This document shows, in pieces, positions 1 to 18,121 of a stretch of DNA of 64,000 nucleotides. Source of the DNA: Polychytrium aggregatum. Its lineage: Eukaryota; Chytridiomycota; Chytridiomycetes; Polychytriales. The stretch lies in contig NW_026516210.1 in NCBI RefSeq assembly GCF_025602895.1, forward strand, positions 372,001 through 436,000. The letters run 5' to 3'. The position numbers were made by a program, and so were the translations under genes. Under the pieces are notes generated by a model. The model saw nothing but the letters and a program-made list of their open reading frames with translations. It did not search any database and was not told where the DNA came from. Each line of letters starts with the position of its first letter. The stretch's first letter is position 1.

Positions 1-6064
<6,064 letters not shown>

Positions 6065-6767
6065 GTTGGGCAATCAGTAGAGGCAGCAGGGCCAGAGGGC
6101 CAGGCGATTCAGGTCCAGAAGGCGATCCCGGGCAGCTGGCTGGCTGAGGATAAAGGATCTCCAGAACGAAGCGAAGAGGTGAAGCGAGGCCCGACGTTGC
6201 TGTCGCTGGAACCGGGGACGGGCGGGCGGGTGCAAACAGCGATGCAAGACTTGTAATCGCGCAGCAAGAGGCCAGACGGCGGCAAGATGAGAGAGCAAGA
6301 CGAGCGACGGACGAGCGGCTCGATGGGGCGACGGCGACGATGCGATCGGTGGGCGTGGGGGTGGCAAGAAGCCGATCAGACCGCGAGCTGGCCGACAAAC
6401 TGCGGTGGCCGGCGGACTGGGCTCACACGGCATTTCAAATCTCCCTGATCGCAGCCGCGGGGATCTGCGGCTGGTCTTTGACGAGTAACGTCCTCCCTCG
6501 GCGTCTGGATCCGTGCTGCTCCAGGGCAGTTTCTACCAGAGACTGCTCGCAAGGGGCAAGCGGCGCCGTGAGAATAAGCGCCTGCTGGTATGGACAGCCG
6601 CACTCGGCATAAGCATGGAGTTCAATGCCGCCAGTGCGACGTCAGTGTATTTGGACCATCGTGCTTGGTGCTCCTGATGTTGAGCTGCGTGAGAGATCGG
6701 CTTGCCTCCGAGAGCGCCTCCCAAACGCTGGGCAAGTGTGCCAAGGCCCGGGGGCCATCTGCATCTC
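6065..6767. other. intergenic, upstream of ABC transporter / downstream of ECI1-like gene
   Basis: About 700 bases between the start of the ABC transporter and the stop of the isomerase gene, both on the minus strand. Open frames here are GC-driven and show no recognisable domain. It should hold the transporter promoter and the isomerase 3' UTR; no clear motif was seen. Confidence 0.5.
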
Positions 6768-8145
6768 TCACAACTTGGACTTCTTGGCCCCCATCTTGGC
6801 TTGGAGCATGCGCTTGAAGCTCTCAGCAGGGGCACCAGACGCGAAGCTAGAGAGTTATGGAGCATGACCAGATCATGCAGAGAATGTACACATGGATGGA
6901 GGCGTGAGAACGGTGCGGGTATGTGTTTACCGACGGCAAACACAAACGCAATCGCCGTTTGCGACAACCGCACCCAACGGCAGTTGCCCGGTCTCACCAT
7001 TTGGACACCTCGTCCCACTCCTGCGCATTGGCGAGGTTTGCGTGGTTGCGGATATACGTGCGCGTGAGCTCCTTAGTCTTGAGGAGCGTCGGCAGATTGG
7101 AAACAGCAAGATTGGTCTTGAGGAGCTTCTCGACCTCGGCGTGGAACGAAGCCTCGGGAAAGACACGGCTGCAAGCAACCCAGGAGGCAGTCAGTCTGGG
7201 GCAGCAGAGAGCCAGCACAATGGTTCGCCGAGCGATTCTCCCGTGGTGATGTAGCTACTCACTTCACAAAGCCGAAGCGTTCGAGTTCGTGGGCCGAGTA
7301 CTTGCGGCCAAACATCTGCAATCCAACCCCACAGTTAGCGCCGAGCTAAGCAGATGCTCGCAAGACCATGGCCGATCGGAGTTGAGGCAGAGGAGCAATC
7401 ACAGACTGGCACTCGCTTACCAGGGCCTCCATGGCAGGACCAAAGCCCATGCGACTGAGGAATCCAAAGGAGGAGCCGCCTGCCAGGGACGGATCGCGCT
7501 GTCAGAAAGGGCGATTGTCCGGCCGTTGGCCCTGTCGCATGCATCCTCACAACCAAGGAAAAGCAACGTACCTTCAGCGCAGATCCCGATCGTGGCAAAC
7601 GGCGTGTACAAATAGGCCGAGTCCGAGGCATAGATTAGATCGGCGTGCGAGATGAGGGCAGCAGGAATGCCAACCACGGGCCCGTTGAGGGCGATGACCA
7701 GGACCTTGGGATGGTTGATAAACGACTGGGTCACCGCGACGGTCAGGCCGCCCAGGTGCTTGCGAAAGGTCTCGAGGACCTCGATCGGATCGGCAGAGAC
7801 AGGGCTGTAGGCGTCTGGGAGAGAGCAGCGCATTCCATCGTCAATTGCCGGCCAAGTGGTTCTCGGAATGCCAGGCGCATATTGGCACTGGTTGACACGA
7901 TTGTGATAGGGGCCGGGCGACCCGTGAGGTTTACCGTTAAAGTCGGCGCCAGAGCTGAAGAACTTGCCCTCGCCAGTAACAACAGTCACGAAGACGTCGT
8001 CCCGTCTGGCGACGGTCTGCATCGCAGCCTGGAGGTCCTGGTACGTCTTGGCACGGAACGAGTTGTAAGAGTCTGGCCGGCAGAACGTGATTCTGGCCAG
8101 AGGCGGAGTGATCTCGAGCTTCACGTCGGTGAGTCCCTGGGCCAT
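6768..8145 (-). CDS. ECI1: peroxisomal delta3,delta2-enoyl-CoA isomerase (crotonase fold)
   Basis: Shifts cis/trans-3-enoyl-CoA to trans-2-enoyl-CoA so that unsaturated fatty acids can enter peroxisomal beta-oxidation. The start MAQGLTDVKLEITPPLARIT is at 8145. Crotonase motifs are visible: FSSGADFNGK (CoA/oxyanion region), ALNGPVVGIPAALISHADL, and YLYTPFATIGICAEGG, where E of EGG matches the catalytic Glu of yeast Eci1. An intron splits the EG/G codons (GAAG|GTACGT, near 7570). A second probable intron lies near 7920-7825. Later exons include FGFLSRMGFGPAMEAL (about 7425-7470) and a helical C-terminal part (about 7000-7180). The last exon ends AKKSKL-stop (stop 6768-6770), so the protein carries a canonical SKL peroxisomal signal (PTS1). 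Length, motifs and PTS1 all agree with the Eci1 group rather than mitochondrial hydratases. Confidence 0.9.
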
Positions 8146-8493
8146 GCTGGTTCTGGAAGCGGCTGAGATGGAAGGCGGTGGGCTGGGGTGCTGGGAGGAT
8201 GCTGGACGACGCTCGGCGAGGGAAAGGCGCTGCTCATATAGCGGGCCAGCTTGCATGTGATGGCCGATCCCGCCTATTTTCAGCCGGATTCCCTCATGGA
8301 CAGCCGCGCGGCGCTGCTGCCGTGCCCAGCACAGATCCTGGAACGACACCCGCCCCAAGGTGTCTGCATCGGACGAGCGAGTGGGTGTGCCCCGCTCGCC
8401 GGGCATCTATGGCATCACCGGGTGGCATCACTGGGTGGCATCGTCATGGCCAATTGCGCGAGGGTAACGACGGAGGCTTTATTTCTTGCAGAG
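8146..8493. other. short intergenic gap
   Basis: About 350 bases between the isomerase start and the prefoldin stop (both minus strand). No gene was seen. It must contain the isomerase promoter. A short direct repeat (two copies of a phrase around gcatcac.gggtggcatc) lies near 8410-8440. Confidence 0.5.
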
Positions 8494-9305
8494 CTAGCGT
8501 TCGAGGTTGATCGATTTGCCAAACTTGGCGTACAGCAGGGCCTTCAGATCCGTCATCTTGGACTCTATTCCTTCCAGCTCGTCCCGGATCGCCTTCAGAT
8601 CTGTCTCGAGCTCGGCGCCTTGGCTCTCGATTCTCTCCTGGGCTTCGTCGAGCCGGATCGAGAAGAAAGAGTCGCCGATTCTGAACCTAGCGCGGCCGGG
8701 GCGTTGGCATTCGCAGCAAGGTATGGTATGTTGATGTATATCGAGCGGAGCGAGGATGTCAGCGCCAATGGATCGAAGTTTGCGGCTGCTGTCGAAGGTC
8801 TCCATCACCGGGGCACGCCAGCGATCATCGCTTTGGAGGCGGCAATGGTACCGCCAATGCCGAGACGGGGCTTGCGCCAGGTAACTCACTTGACCAGCTC
8901 GTCTTCGTCGGCAAGCTCCAGCTCGCTGGCTAGATCCTCGAGGTACTCCTTCTCCTTCTGTGCCGGCCATCCATTTGCAAAGAACGATCAGCATGTTTCG
9001 CAGATTGTCTGCCCGTCGATCGCAGAGGCAACAGCTGCAACACACCCGCCACGGATCACCATCATAGTGCCGCTGGCAGAAGAAAGCGAGTCGGGGCACC
9101 TTCTTTTCCTCGTAATTCTCCTCAAGGTCCTGGAGCCGAGAGTTCAGCTTGCTGAAGGTGTTGATCTTCTCCTGATCCTCCCAAGTGACCTCGACATCGG
9201 TCTCCTCACTCTCATTAAGCTGTGGCAGGGAATACCATGTTAGCCACATGTGCTTCCGATCTGCACCGAGCCGCCTGGGCTGTCGGCCGCACTGACCATC
9301 TTCAT
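8494..9305 (-). CDS. PFDN4: prefoldin subunit 4
   Basis: Beta-type subunit of the hexameric prefoldin co-chaperone, which hands nascent actin and tubulin to the CCT chaperonin. Tiny exon 1 is ATG AAG ATG (start 9305), followed by a GTCAGT..ACAG intron. Exon 2 starts LNESEETDVEVTWEDQ, matching the family's VTFEDQQKIN entry. Further exons give KEYLEDLASELELADEDEL, then RIGDSFFSIRLDEAQERIES (family: YQIGDVFISHSQEETQEML), and the end is LLYAKFGKSINLER with the stop at 8494-8496 (family: LYAKFGSNINLE). N- and C-terminal coiled-coil helices flank a short beta hairpin, as in beta prefoldins. Three introns are inferred. Confidence 0.92.
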
Positions 9306-9847
9306 GTTGGCAGTCGGCTCGTTGGAGGGGTGGGTCGGGGACGATGTTTTGCTCGATGCTCGTTCAGACGAGGGTTGTGTTGTGATCCGAGAGCACATCC
9401 TCTTTCTCGCCGAGAAGCTGGGGCTCGTGCGCAGCAAATACTTTCCTTTCTGGGCGAACCAGCCACCAGGTAGCCACCGACTGGCTGGCTCGCTCTCTTC
9501 TCGCCGAGCGAGAGCGGGGTGCTCTCGGCGAGAGCATCGGCACACGTGACGAAATCCGTGCTGGCTTTGTGGATGGCGGCTTGCGCGTTTCTCCTGGGCT
9601 CAGATCCAGATGCCGATCCAGCAGGTGAGCCCACACGGCCGTGTCCACGGCTGCTCCGATCGAATCGATGTGAAATGGACGGCAGTGGCGACGGGGAGGC
9701 ATGCGGATGTGGCCCACTGAATCGATCGGCATCGGCATCGACATCGCCATCGACATCGACATCGACAGAGCCCGCTCAGGATTGCAACTGAAACCACCCA
9801 GTCGCAGGGCATTTGTTTCCTCCGGCAGCAAGCATAACCACAGAGGC
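9306..9847. promoter_or_regulatory. divergent intergenic region between PFDN4 and SDR genes
   Basis: A 540-base head-to-head gap that must carry both promoters. It contains a CATCGA-type hexamer microsatellite (see separate entry) just upstream of the SDR start. No TATA box was obvious. Confidence 0.5.
9718..9768. repeat. hexanucleotide microsatellite (ATCGRC-type)
   Basis: Imperfect run of about eight six-base units alternating ATCGGC, ATCGAC and ATCGCC, ending about 80 bases before the SDR start codon. Confidence 0.8.
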
Positions 9848-11446
9848 ATGACAAAGATCCCGCTGGCTGTCGTGACTGGGGCCTCGAGGGGCATCGGCCT
9901 GGAGATTGCCCGACGTTTTCTGGAGAACAATGTTGCCACTGTGATGATATCAAGAAATCCGGCTCGGCTCGAAGCCTCGAGGCACGGTTTGCTTGAGAGC
10001 ACTCCCGGTCTCTCGGCGAGCAGCCTCTTTGCGCTCAAATGCAACGTTGCTGACCAGACCAGCGTCGACGAGGTTTGGGAGGTGGGTTTCCTGCAATAAT
10101 CAGCGACCGGCTCCCAGATACTACCCGTCCCGGCTTCCGTGAGCCGGCTTTCATCGACGACAGCTCACTCCCTTTGTCTGGATCGATAGGAGATCAACTC
10201 GCTTGGACATGTCCACTATTTGGTCAACGCCGCAGGTTGGCCATTCTGCTGCGAGTGATCTGCATGTTGCCCTATTGGTTGTGCGGCCAATATCTGTTGT
10301 GCTGCCCATCCGTATCATTCGGTCTTTGCCTAACCTTCCATTGACGCTCAGGAATCGCTGTTGACGGCCTGCTCGTCCAAGCCAAACGAAACGACATCGA
10401 GGCTGTTCTGAACACCAATCTCTTTGGAACAATATCTATGTGCAAGGCGGCCTCCAAGGTCATGTTGCGGAATCGAAAAGGTAGTGATCGTTGGCGCGGA
10501 GCTATGTGTCAGCTGATTCCAAGATATTCCGAGCTCGAGGCGATGTGTATTCAGTGGAAATGTGTTGCACCATACGATTAGAGAACGCTGGACTCGATTC
10601 AAAAGCTTCGGCTCCACAGCCGCCTGCGAGTCGGGATGGTGGCCCGCCGCACTGGATATCCGGAAACAACAGTGGGATGGCCAGGATTGCAATTGACACG
10701 CTGTCGCCGTCACAGGATCCATCGTCAACATATCCTCGGTCGTTGGCGTTTCTGGGAACGAGGGCCAGTCTATCTACGCAGCTTCCAAGGCTGGTGTCAT
10801 CGGTAGGCATTTCAGTCGCCCACCGACGCTGAAGCGATGAGGAAATGGCGCTGCTAACGATCCGCTGGCGTTCAGGTTTCTCAAAGTCACTTGCCAAAGA
10901 GCTTGCGAGCCGCGGTGTCCGGGTCAACTCGGTCTCTCCAGGCTTCATTGAGACAGACATGACTGCCCGTAAGCTTCATTCCATTCTTTGGGGAGCCTCT
11001 AGAGCAACTGATGCCGATCGTCCGCCTTCTAGAGTGAGGATGCCACAAGACATTTGGTTGCGTCTATTGCAAGGACTGACATTATCAGCTGTCGCAGACC
11101 TATCCGACGCCAAGAGAGCTCACTATATCTCACGAATTCCTCTGGGCAAGTTCGGACACCCCCAGGTTGGTGTATATTTGCAGCCCAGGGACTACTAACG
11201 CACAAGCCTCGACAGCTAATTGGGCCTGGCCTGGCTTTGTTTACACAGGACGTCGCAGAGGGAGTGATGTATCTTTTGGATGCGCCCTATGTTACCGGTC
11301 AGGTACGTTGCAATGCGTTGAAGCGCAGCCGCTCTTCCGGGCTGGTCGCATCTTTGCCAATGCTGAGACTATATTGGTCAATCGGTCTGAATAATCACCT
11401 AAATCGTCCTTAGAACCTCGTCATCGATGGAGGGCTGCTGGCATAG
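9848..11446 (+). CDS. 3-oxoacyl-[ACP] reductase-like short-chain dehydrogenase (OAR1/CBR4 type)
   Basis: NAD(P)H-dependent Rossmann reductase of the FabG/OAR1/CBR4 group, probably acting in mitochondrial type II fatty-acid synthesis. The start is MTKIPLAVVTGASRGIGLEI with the TGASRGIG cofactor motif. Exon 2 ends HYLVNAAG (NAAG motif; intron from 10236). Exon 3 begins GIAVDGLLVQ and runs to SKVMLRNRKG. Exon 4 has SIVNISSVVGVSG and YAASKAG, giving the catalytic Ser and the YxxxK pair. Then follow KELASRGVRVNSVSPGFIET, HYISRIPLGKFG, VAEGVMYLLDAPYVTGQ and finally NLVIDGGLLA with the stop at 11444-11446. Seven short exons make about 250 residues, the usual family length. No clear mitochondrial presequence is seen, so the location is inferred. 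The paralogue FabG-like alcohol reductases cannot be excluded. Confidence 0.87.
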
Positions 11447-11508
11447 CGGCTCTGGCTCGCTGCCGTCTCTTAGAACTGAAACTGAAACACGAATGCGACT
11501 GCCGTGGT

Positions 11509-12264
<756 letters not shown>

Positions 12265-12452
12265 TTGCTCAGCAGTTGTATGGGAACGAGTGCGCTGTTG
12301 CAATCCCCTGCTATTTAATGACAACAGTGCGGCGGAGGGCTTGCACTGATTCCTCTGCCCTTCAGTCCTTTCGGTGCCCCTTGCAGCACCAGTTGCTCAT
12401 GTCCTTCACAGCGCCTTCAGGATCACGTGCCCGTTATCTGGCCAGTGTAAAG

Positions 12453-12526
12453 CCAGCCACACACTGGTCATCAGCCGACCACACACCGGCCAGCCACACA
12501 CTGGTCCTCGGCCGACCACACACTCT
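12453..12526. repeat. 37-bp direct repeat, two copies
   Basis: Two near-identical copies begin CCAGCCACACACTGGTC at 12453 and 12490. They lie about 75 bases upstream of the BolA3 start, in the divergent promoter. Confidence 0.85.
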
Positions 12527-12598
12527 GAAACGAGCTTTTGGCCTGTCGAGCGAGTCAGAGCCGATCTCAAATCTCGCCCGCTGAGATCAGACACCACC

Positions 12599-13091
12599 AT
12601 GCTCAGACTTTTGCAAAACCTGCGTCTGCAATCCACCATCGGAGGTGCTCTGCGGAACGGCCCTTCCCGACTCGGCCGATCCAGCTTCAGCTCAGCGTCG
12701 GCGGCGCCACTGCCCCCGCATCCCGACTACAACTCGGGCGAAAGGCTCTTGCACGAAAAGCTGGCTGTCCAACTGAACCCGACTAAGCTGCGAGTCGACG
12801 ATATCTCGGGTACGGAGCTGCAGTCGATGGGCTGGATGATTCGCCCCGCCCAGTTGTGGATGCTCGCTCGTGCTGGCCAGGAAGCCTGCGATCAAGCATG
12901 GAGCAATCCTAATTCCTGCCTCGTCCCCCATCCTGTCCGCAGGCGGATGCGGCTCTATGTATGCGGTTGAGGTTGAGTCGTCGGCATTCAAGGGTCTGAC
13001 CGTCGTCAAACAGCATCGTTTGGTCACCGAGATCCTCAAGGACGACATCAAGGGTATGCACGGCATTCGCATCAAGACCGCTGCCGCCTAA
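12599..13091 (+). CDS. BOLA3: BolA-like protein 3, mitochondrial Fe-S cluster factor
   Basis: Small BolA-fold protein that works with GLRX5/NFU1 in delivering 4Fe-4S clusters to mitochondrial targets such as lipoate synthase. Exon 1 (12599-12809) starts MLRLLQNLRLQSTIGGALRN, an Arg-rich, acid-free presequence, then GERLLHEKLAVQLNPTKLRV. The intron is 12810-12942 (GTACGG..CGCAG). Exon 2 (12943-13091) reads GGCGSMYAVEVESSAFKG, then TVVKQHRLVTEILKDDIKGM, and ends HGIRIKTAAA. The Cys of GGCG and the His of the HGIRI motif are the cluster-binding residues of BolA3. About 120 residues, normal for the family with a presequence. Confidence 0.92.
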
Positions 13092-13234
13092 AGAGCCGCG
13101 ATTGTAGTCGGTCATGGCTCACCCCACACCGACATCCCCTCGCGCGGTCCGAGGCCGTTCAAGTCTCTGTCTGGTTTTATTGCTCACGGTATAGGACAAG
13201 CAGTTTGAGGAAGAGAAAAAGGGAGTTCTCCTGA

Positions 13235-13240
13235 AATAAA
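13235..13240 (+). terminator. candidate poly(A) signal AATAAA downstream of BOLA3
   Basis: AATAAA lies 144 bases after the BolA3 stop in the 196-base gap between two convergent genes. The position is reasonable, but there is no other support. Confidence 0.35.
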
Positions 13241-13287
13241 GTTGCCCCACTGATGGCCAGGATTACACGCGCTCATCTCAAGCCGGT

Positions 13288-16200
13288 TCAATCTGTTTTG
13301 GGCACACCGAAACCAAAGGTGGTTCCGGAGGACGCTGTGTCTGTTGACCCGAATGCGAATCCGCCAGCGCTTCCAAACTGAAAGCCGCCAGCACCGCTGG
13401 AGCCGCTGCCGAAGGTGAAGCCCCCTGATGGAGCACCAAAGCTAAAGCCAGTGGAGGAGTTGGCTGCACCAGATCCAAATGCTGGAGCGGCAGTCTTCTT
13501 GCTGGGGTTAGGCTCTTCGCACGAAATGCATTTGGTCGCATCTTCCTTGTTGGAGCAATCGCAGGTCTTGCACTTCCATGATCCAGCCTCAGCTTCGGGT
13601 TTCTTCATGCCGGCTTTGGACCAGTCGAATCCCCCTGAGGGAGCAGAGGTTGCAGCCGACATAGTCGAGGGAGCACCAAATCCGAATGTCGGAGCGGCAG
13701 CCTTCTTGCTGGGGTTAGGCTCTTCGCACGAAATGCATTTGGTCGCATCTTCCTTGTTGGAGCAATCGCAGGTCTTGCACTTCCATGATCCAGCCTCAGC
13801 TTCGGGTTTCTTCATGCCGGCTTTGGACCAATCGAATCCCCCTGAGGGAGCAGTGGTTGGTGCAGAAGACACGGAGGCAGCACCAAATCCAAACGTTGGC
13901 GCGGCAGCCTTCTTGCTGGGGTTAGGCTCTTCGCACGAAATGCATTTGGTCGCATCTTCCTTGTTGGAGCAATCGCAGGTCTTGCACTTCCATGATCCAG
14001 CCTCAGCTTCGGGTTTCTTCATGCCGGCTTTGGACCAATCGAATCCCCCTGAGGGAGCAGTGGTTGGTGCAGAAGACACGGAGGCAGCACCAAATCCAAA
14101 CGTTGGCGCGGCAGCCTTCTTGCTGGGGTTAGGCTCTTCGCACGAAATGCATTTGGTCGCATCTTCCTTGTTGGAGCAATCGCAGGTCTTGCACTTCCAT
14201 GATCCAGCCTCAGCTTCGGGTTTCTTCATGCCGGCTTTGGACCAATCGAATCCCCCCGAGGAAGCAGAGGTTGCAGCCGACACTGCGATTGGTGAACTGC
14301 TGACCTTATCGAAAATGAAGGTCTGGAGGGACTCTCTCGGCGCCTGGGCCGCAGACTCACGGATCGATTTGTCGGCGAACCGCAGGGCAGAGGGAAACAC
14401 TGCTCTGAATGAGAACAGAGGCAGCTGTGCATGGGAAAGGGAGGAAACCTGGAAGTGATTGCGAATGAAGTGAGACATCGGCTTGCAAATATACCGTTGG
14501 ATTCCCTATCAGAGCTGCACATAGTTATGCCTATAGCCGAGAAGTCACCACTAACCTTGGAGAGCGACTCCTCGACCGTCTGTGATTGTGACTGTGGAGC
14601 TGGGAGTGGAGCAGATGCGATCGGAGCAGGGCCCAGCCGAGCGAGGATGGACGATGCAGGTACATCGGCTTTGGGCGCCGAAGATATCGAGCTTACGTCG
14701 CTCTTTGCAGTCGCTGGAAAGTCGGACTGAGACGGCGGCGGTTGTCCAAATGAAAAGCTTGCAGTGGGCGTTGAGAAGCTGAAGGCTGGGAGGGATGGTT
14801 TCACCGAGGAGGGCTCGGAGGCCTTGGCTTCCCTATTGAAGCTAGCGAGGGTTTTGCTTGCCTCGGATGCACGGAATGTTGCAGACTCTGCTGCGCTTGA
14901 AGACGGAAGGGGGGCAGTCTCGGTCACAAGTACCACCGGCTGGACAGACTTTTTCTCGACTGCAGGCGATGGGAACGAGAAAACAGGCTGGAGCTTTTTG
15001 GGAGTATCCGAGGGTTTCTTCCACAGCTCTGACGACTCAGTCACTGCTTGTTTGATCTTCTCAATGTCACCATCCAAGTCGATGGACGACATGACCTTTG
15101 CCACGATCTAGGTCAGCGGAAATGTTGGAAACACAGAGACATAAGCATTAGGAGATGCGCTGATGATATGGCAACGAAGGCACAGCCAGAAGTTGTTGAG
15201 GCGAACCTTCTTTGAGTTTGTTTTCAGCATCGATTCTTTCCGCGTCACAGACGCCAGAGGCTTCATTGGCTATAGGTACATGAGTCCCGTGTGGGCGAAT
15301 CATTGGAATACAAATGACGAGTCAGAGACACGTTTGCATGAGATTGAGGCGGATTGGATGCGGCTGTTCTGCAAGGCACTACACGTTCTCCCGAACCTGA
15401 GCCGGGGCATCGCTGCTGTCGAGAATCTCCAGTAACTTCTTCGCCGTCGCAGATCTGGGTGCTGTAGCCAAGGTTTGGTCGTTCAGATGATTGAGAATGA
15501 GGTGGATATACGAAGGAGCGTAATTTAGTAAACCGACAGCGTGGGCCACACAATAGATGGACTCGCAAGAATCGGCCCGCATATCCGCACACAATGCTCT
15601 GCAATCCCAGTCCGTTTTTCTCAGTGCAGGAGGCGGTGTACTGCAGGTTGTAATCCCACGCACTGTCTCTTGCAACCACAGCTCAGAAAACCAAAGTGTC
15701 GTGAAGCAAAGGTTGCGAAAGTCAAGGTCGAGCAACGACAGAGATTCACCTCTGGATCTCTCGCGTACCTGTTGTCAATTTTGGCGGCGCGATTTGGTCC
15801 GAGAGAGACTCAAGGATGGCCGGTGCGGGCTTGATGTCACCTGCACCCTCAACGGGGTCGGAGACTTTGGAGCGCTTGCCACTCTGGAGCACTGCTGACA
15901 GCGCCTTCTTCTCAGAGGAAGTTGAAGTAGAGGGAGTCAAGGGTGCAGGGACAGATGTCGGCACGCTGTTCAATGATCCGATGCCGAGGCCAAATGGGCG
16001 AGAGCTGTTCGTCCGGAAGATGGCTTTGGTAGGAGGTTTTGCCGTGGCGCTTGCGAATCGAGAGGGCTTTCCGGGGGTCTGATGGGCAGCATCGACACGA
16101 ATGCATAAGCTGGGGCGGCGCACGACAACGATGCATCCTCCATGAGAGACGACGCATCCTCCATGTCAGATCTTCAAGTGTCTGAACATGCACAGCGAAG

Positions 16201-17707
16201 TGACGGGGGAGTAAGCCGGAGCTTCAAGTTATGATAGATACCAGGATTGCTTTGCGGGCGCTGCTGGAGGAGAGAGGGGCTGTGGCTGAAGGAACAGAGG
16301 TGATTGAGGAGCCAAAGATGACCTTACTGGGCTCTGGGACAAGACGAGCAAGCAAAGTAGCAGACTTAGTCGTGTGTCTACGATCTCTGGCGATGAGCGT
16401 GCCGATGCCGAACAGTCAGAGATGCATCCTCACGCTGGGATTAAGACGCACCGGCTTGGGTTTGCAAGATTCCAATGATTTTCTTTGCCTCGTCGTTGGT
16501 CAATTTTTGGTCGCCCTTCCGACTGAAGAAGCTCGCCAGAAGTTCGTTTGTTCGCTTGGGAGGAGAGCCGACGTGTTCGCGTGTCAGATCCGACAGCACA
16601 TTTGCCAAGGGCTCGGCCTCGGACTTGGATGGGTGCGGAGCAAAGGTGAAAGTGAACTTTGAGCTAAATGACGGCGTGCTGGCAAGGCCGTCAAAGTTGG
16701 GCCGGGTGGAGGGCACCGCAGCGGAGGACTCGGCAGGTTTGGGGAGCGGGTCTGACTCCTCTGTCTTGCGCTTCAGAGGGCCGTGCTGATTCAGGAGGGA
16801 CTCGACTTCATCTGCGATGCTCTGGGACAGCACAGAGCAATAAGGAAAACAGCCGAGGTTAGCACGGCTCCAGCGTCCCCGATAACATCACTACACACAA
16901 GTCGGGGTTGCCCTCAATAGTGGCGGCCGGGACACGGATGGATACCCCACATCCGTCGGGTGGACCGAGTCTGTAGATCTACGATCTCAGTCCACACCGG
17001 CAGAGTAAGCGCATCTAGCTACCTCGTCCTGCGGCTTCCCAAATACGCTGCGTTCCGGAACAGGACGGGCTGATGGAGGCAGTCTGTGCAAGCTCATCAG
17101 CTTGGGCGCTGGTTCAACAGGCGAGCTCGAAGTGGTTGGAGGAGACGAAGCCCCGTCGGAGCGAGATGACACTGAGGACGCCGGAGTTTGGGTTCTCGGT
17201 TTAGACGGTGTCAGAAGCTTGAAGACGGGACTGGCAAAGGTCTGGAGAAGACCGATGAAGCCCGACGAAGTCGCCTGACGCTTTGAGGGAGGGGTTGATA
17301 TCTGTCCGAGAGAAAATAGACCGATTAGAAATCTGCATTCTCCGCCCAATCGCAAATGTCGATTCAAGAGTGGAAGTGCTGGGACTTGATCGGAGGCAGG
17401 ATCGCCGACTCGATTGCAAACAGGAAATGCCGATCGCTGCAACGGATGGAAGCTCGATCGGTGAATCCCGGCAGGATGCGTCGCCCGAGCACCGGCCCGG
17501 CCATTTGGAGCAACGACTGAGGGCAGGGCAGGATTTTTAAAGAGCAGTAGGAGATCGCATGCGAGCCGAGGGTACATTTTCACGGTCGGAGGGATGGCCA
17601 GGGCGGGCGGCATCCGCAAGTGCACTCGGATCTTGGTCTGGAGAGGAAGGATCGAGTTTGCGCTTGGTGCCGGTGGAGCCGCTGGAGGGCGTCGGGGTGG
17701 TATACAT
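13288..17707 (-). CDS. FG nucleoporin with RanBP2-type zinc fingers (Nup153/Nup1-like)
   Basis: Probable nuclear-basket nucleoporin that binds Ran and importins. The start is MYTTPTPSSGSTGTKRKLD at 17707. A second exon (about 17300-17020) holds an amphipathic stretch GFIGLLQTFASPVFKLLTP, the kind of membrane-binding/anchoring helix seen in Nup1/Nup60/Nup153. Middle exons (about 16830-15750) are Ser/Pro-rich with NELLASFFSRKGDQKL. Exon at about 15104-14530 has SFSFGQPPPSQ-like FG motifs. The last exon (about 14300-13288) has four RanBP2 zinc fingers, each WKCKTCDCSNKEDATKCISC (C-x2-C-x10-C-x2-C), then an FG-rich tail (GFSFGAPSGGFTFGSG) ending FGFGVPKTD-stop. It is divergent from the Clr2-like gene. 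The nucleoporin class is firm; the exact orthologue is not settled. Confidence 0.82.
13490..14265 (-). repeat. four tandem 207-bp coding repeats (zinc-finger units)
   Basis: The marker CTTCTTGCTGGGGTTAGGCT recurs at 13495, 13702, 13909 and 14116, exactly 207 bases (69 codons) apart. Each unit carries one RanBP2 zinc finger plus an FG-like linker. The zinc-finger part is almost base-identical in all four. Units 3 and 4 also share their linkers, so the last duplication is recent or the units are kept alike by gene conversion. Confidence 0.95.
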
Positions 17708-17910
17708 GGCTGCAAGGACTGCAGAGAGACCTGGAGCCGAGCCGGGGACGGAGAGGGGCCGAAGACAGCACGACCAAGACAGCACGACCGAGACGCGGAA
17801 AGGAGGGCGGGGGATGAAATTCATATGTGCAAATACAGACATATGCGCCGACCCAGCGAGTGGGCACCGTGTGCGACGCCGTTCAGTGCGCGGTTCTGTG
17901 CAGCAGCCCT

Positions 17911-17950
17911 CTCGGTGTGCCCTCGGTGTGCCCTCGGTGTGCCCTCGGTA
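17911..17950. repeat. 11-bp tandem repeat (CCCTCGGTGTG)
   Basis: Three to four copies of an 11-base unit, in the region between the divergent nucleoporin and chromatin-protein starts. Confidence 0.85.
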
Positions 17951-18024
17951 TGTCCTCGCCTCGCGGCGCTTGGTGCTGAGTTCGAGCCCGGCGCGAACCC
18001 AGACTCGGACTTGGCTTTGATCTT

Positions 18025-18063
18025 GCTTGGACCTGCTCGGACCTGCTCGGACCCACTCGGACC
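18025..18063. repeat. 10-bp tandem repeat (CTGCTCGGAC)
   Basis: About four imperfect copies of a ten-base unit roughly 60-100 bases upstream of the chosen start of the Clr2-like gene. Confidence 0.8.
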
Positions 18064-18121
18064 TGGACACGCACGGACCTGCTCATCTGCCCTCGCTTCC
18101 GACACCCTCGACGCCCACCCC

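Noticed and set aside
13415-14458. 347-codon plus-strand frame over the nucleoporin zinc-finger repeats
   Set aside because: It is a shadow: the repeat keeps the opposite frame open as well. The minus strand shows real zinc fingers and FG motifs.
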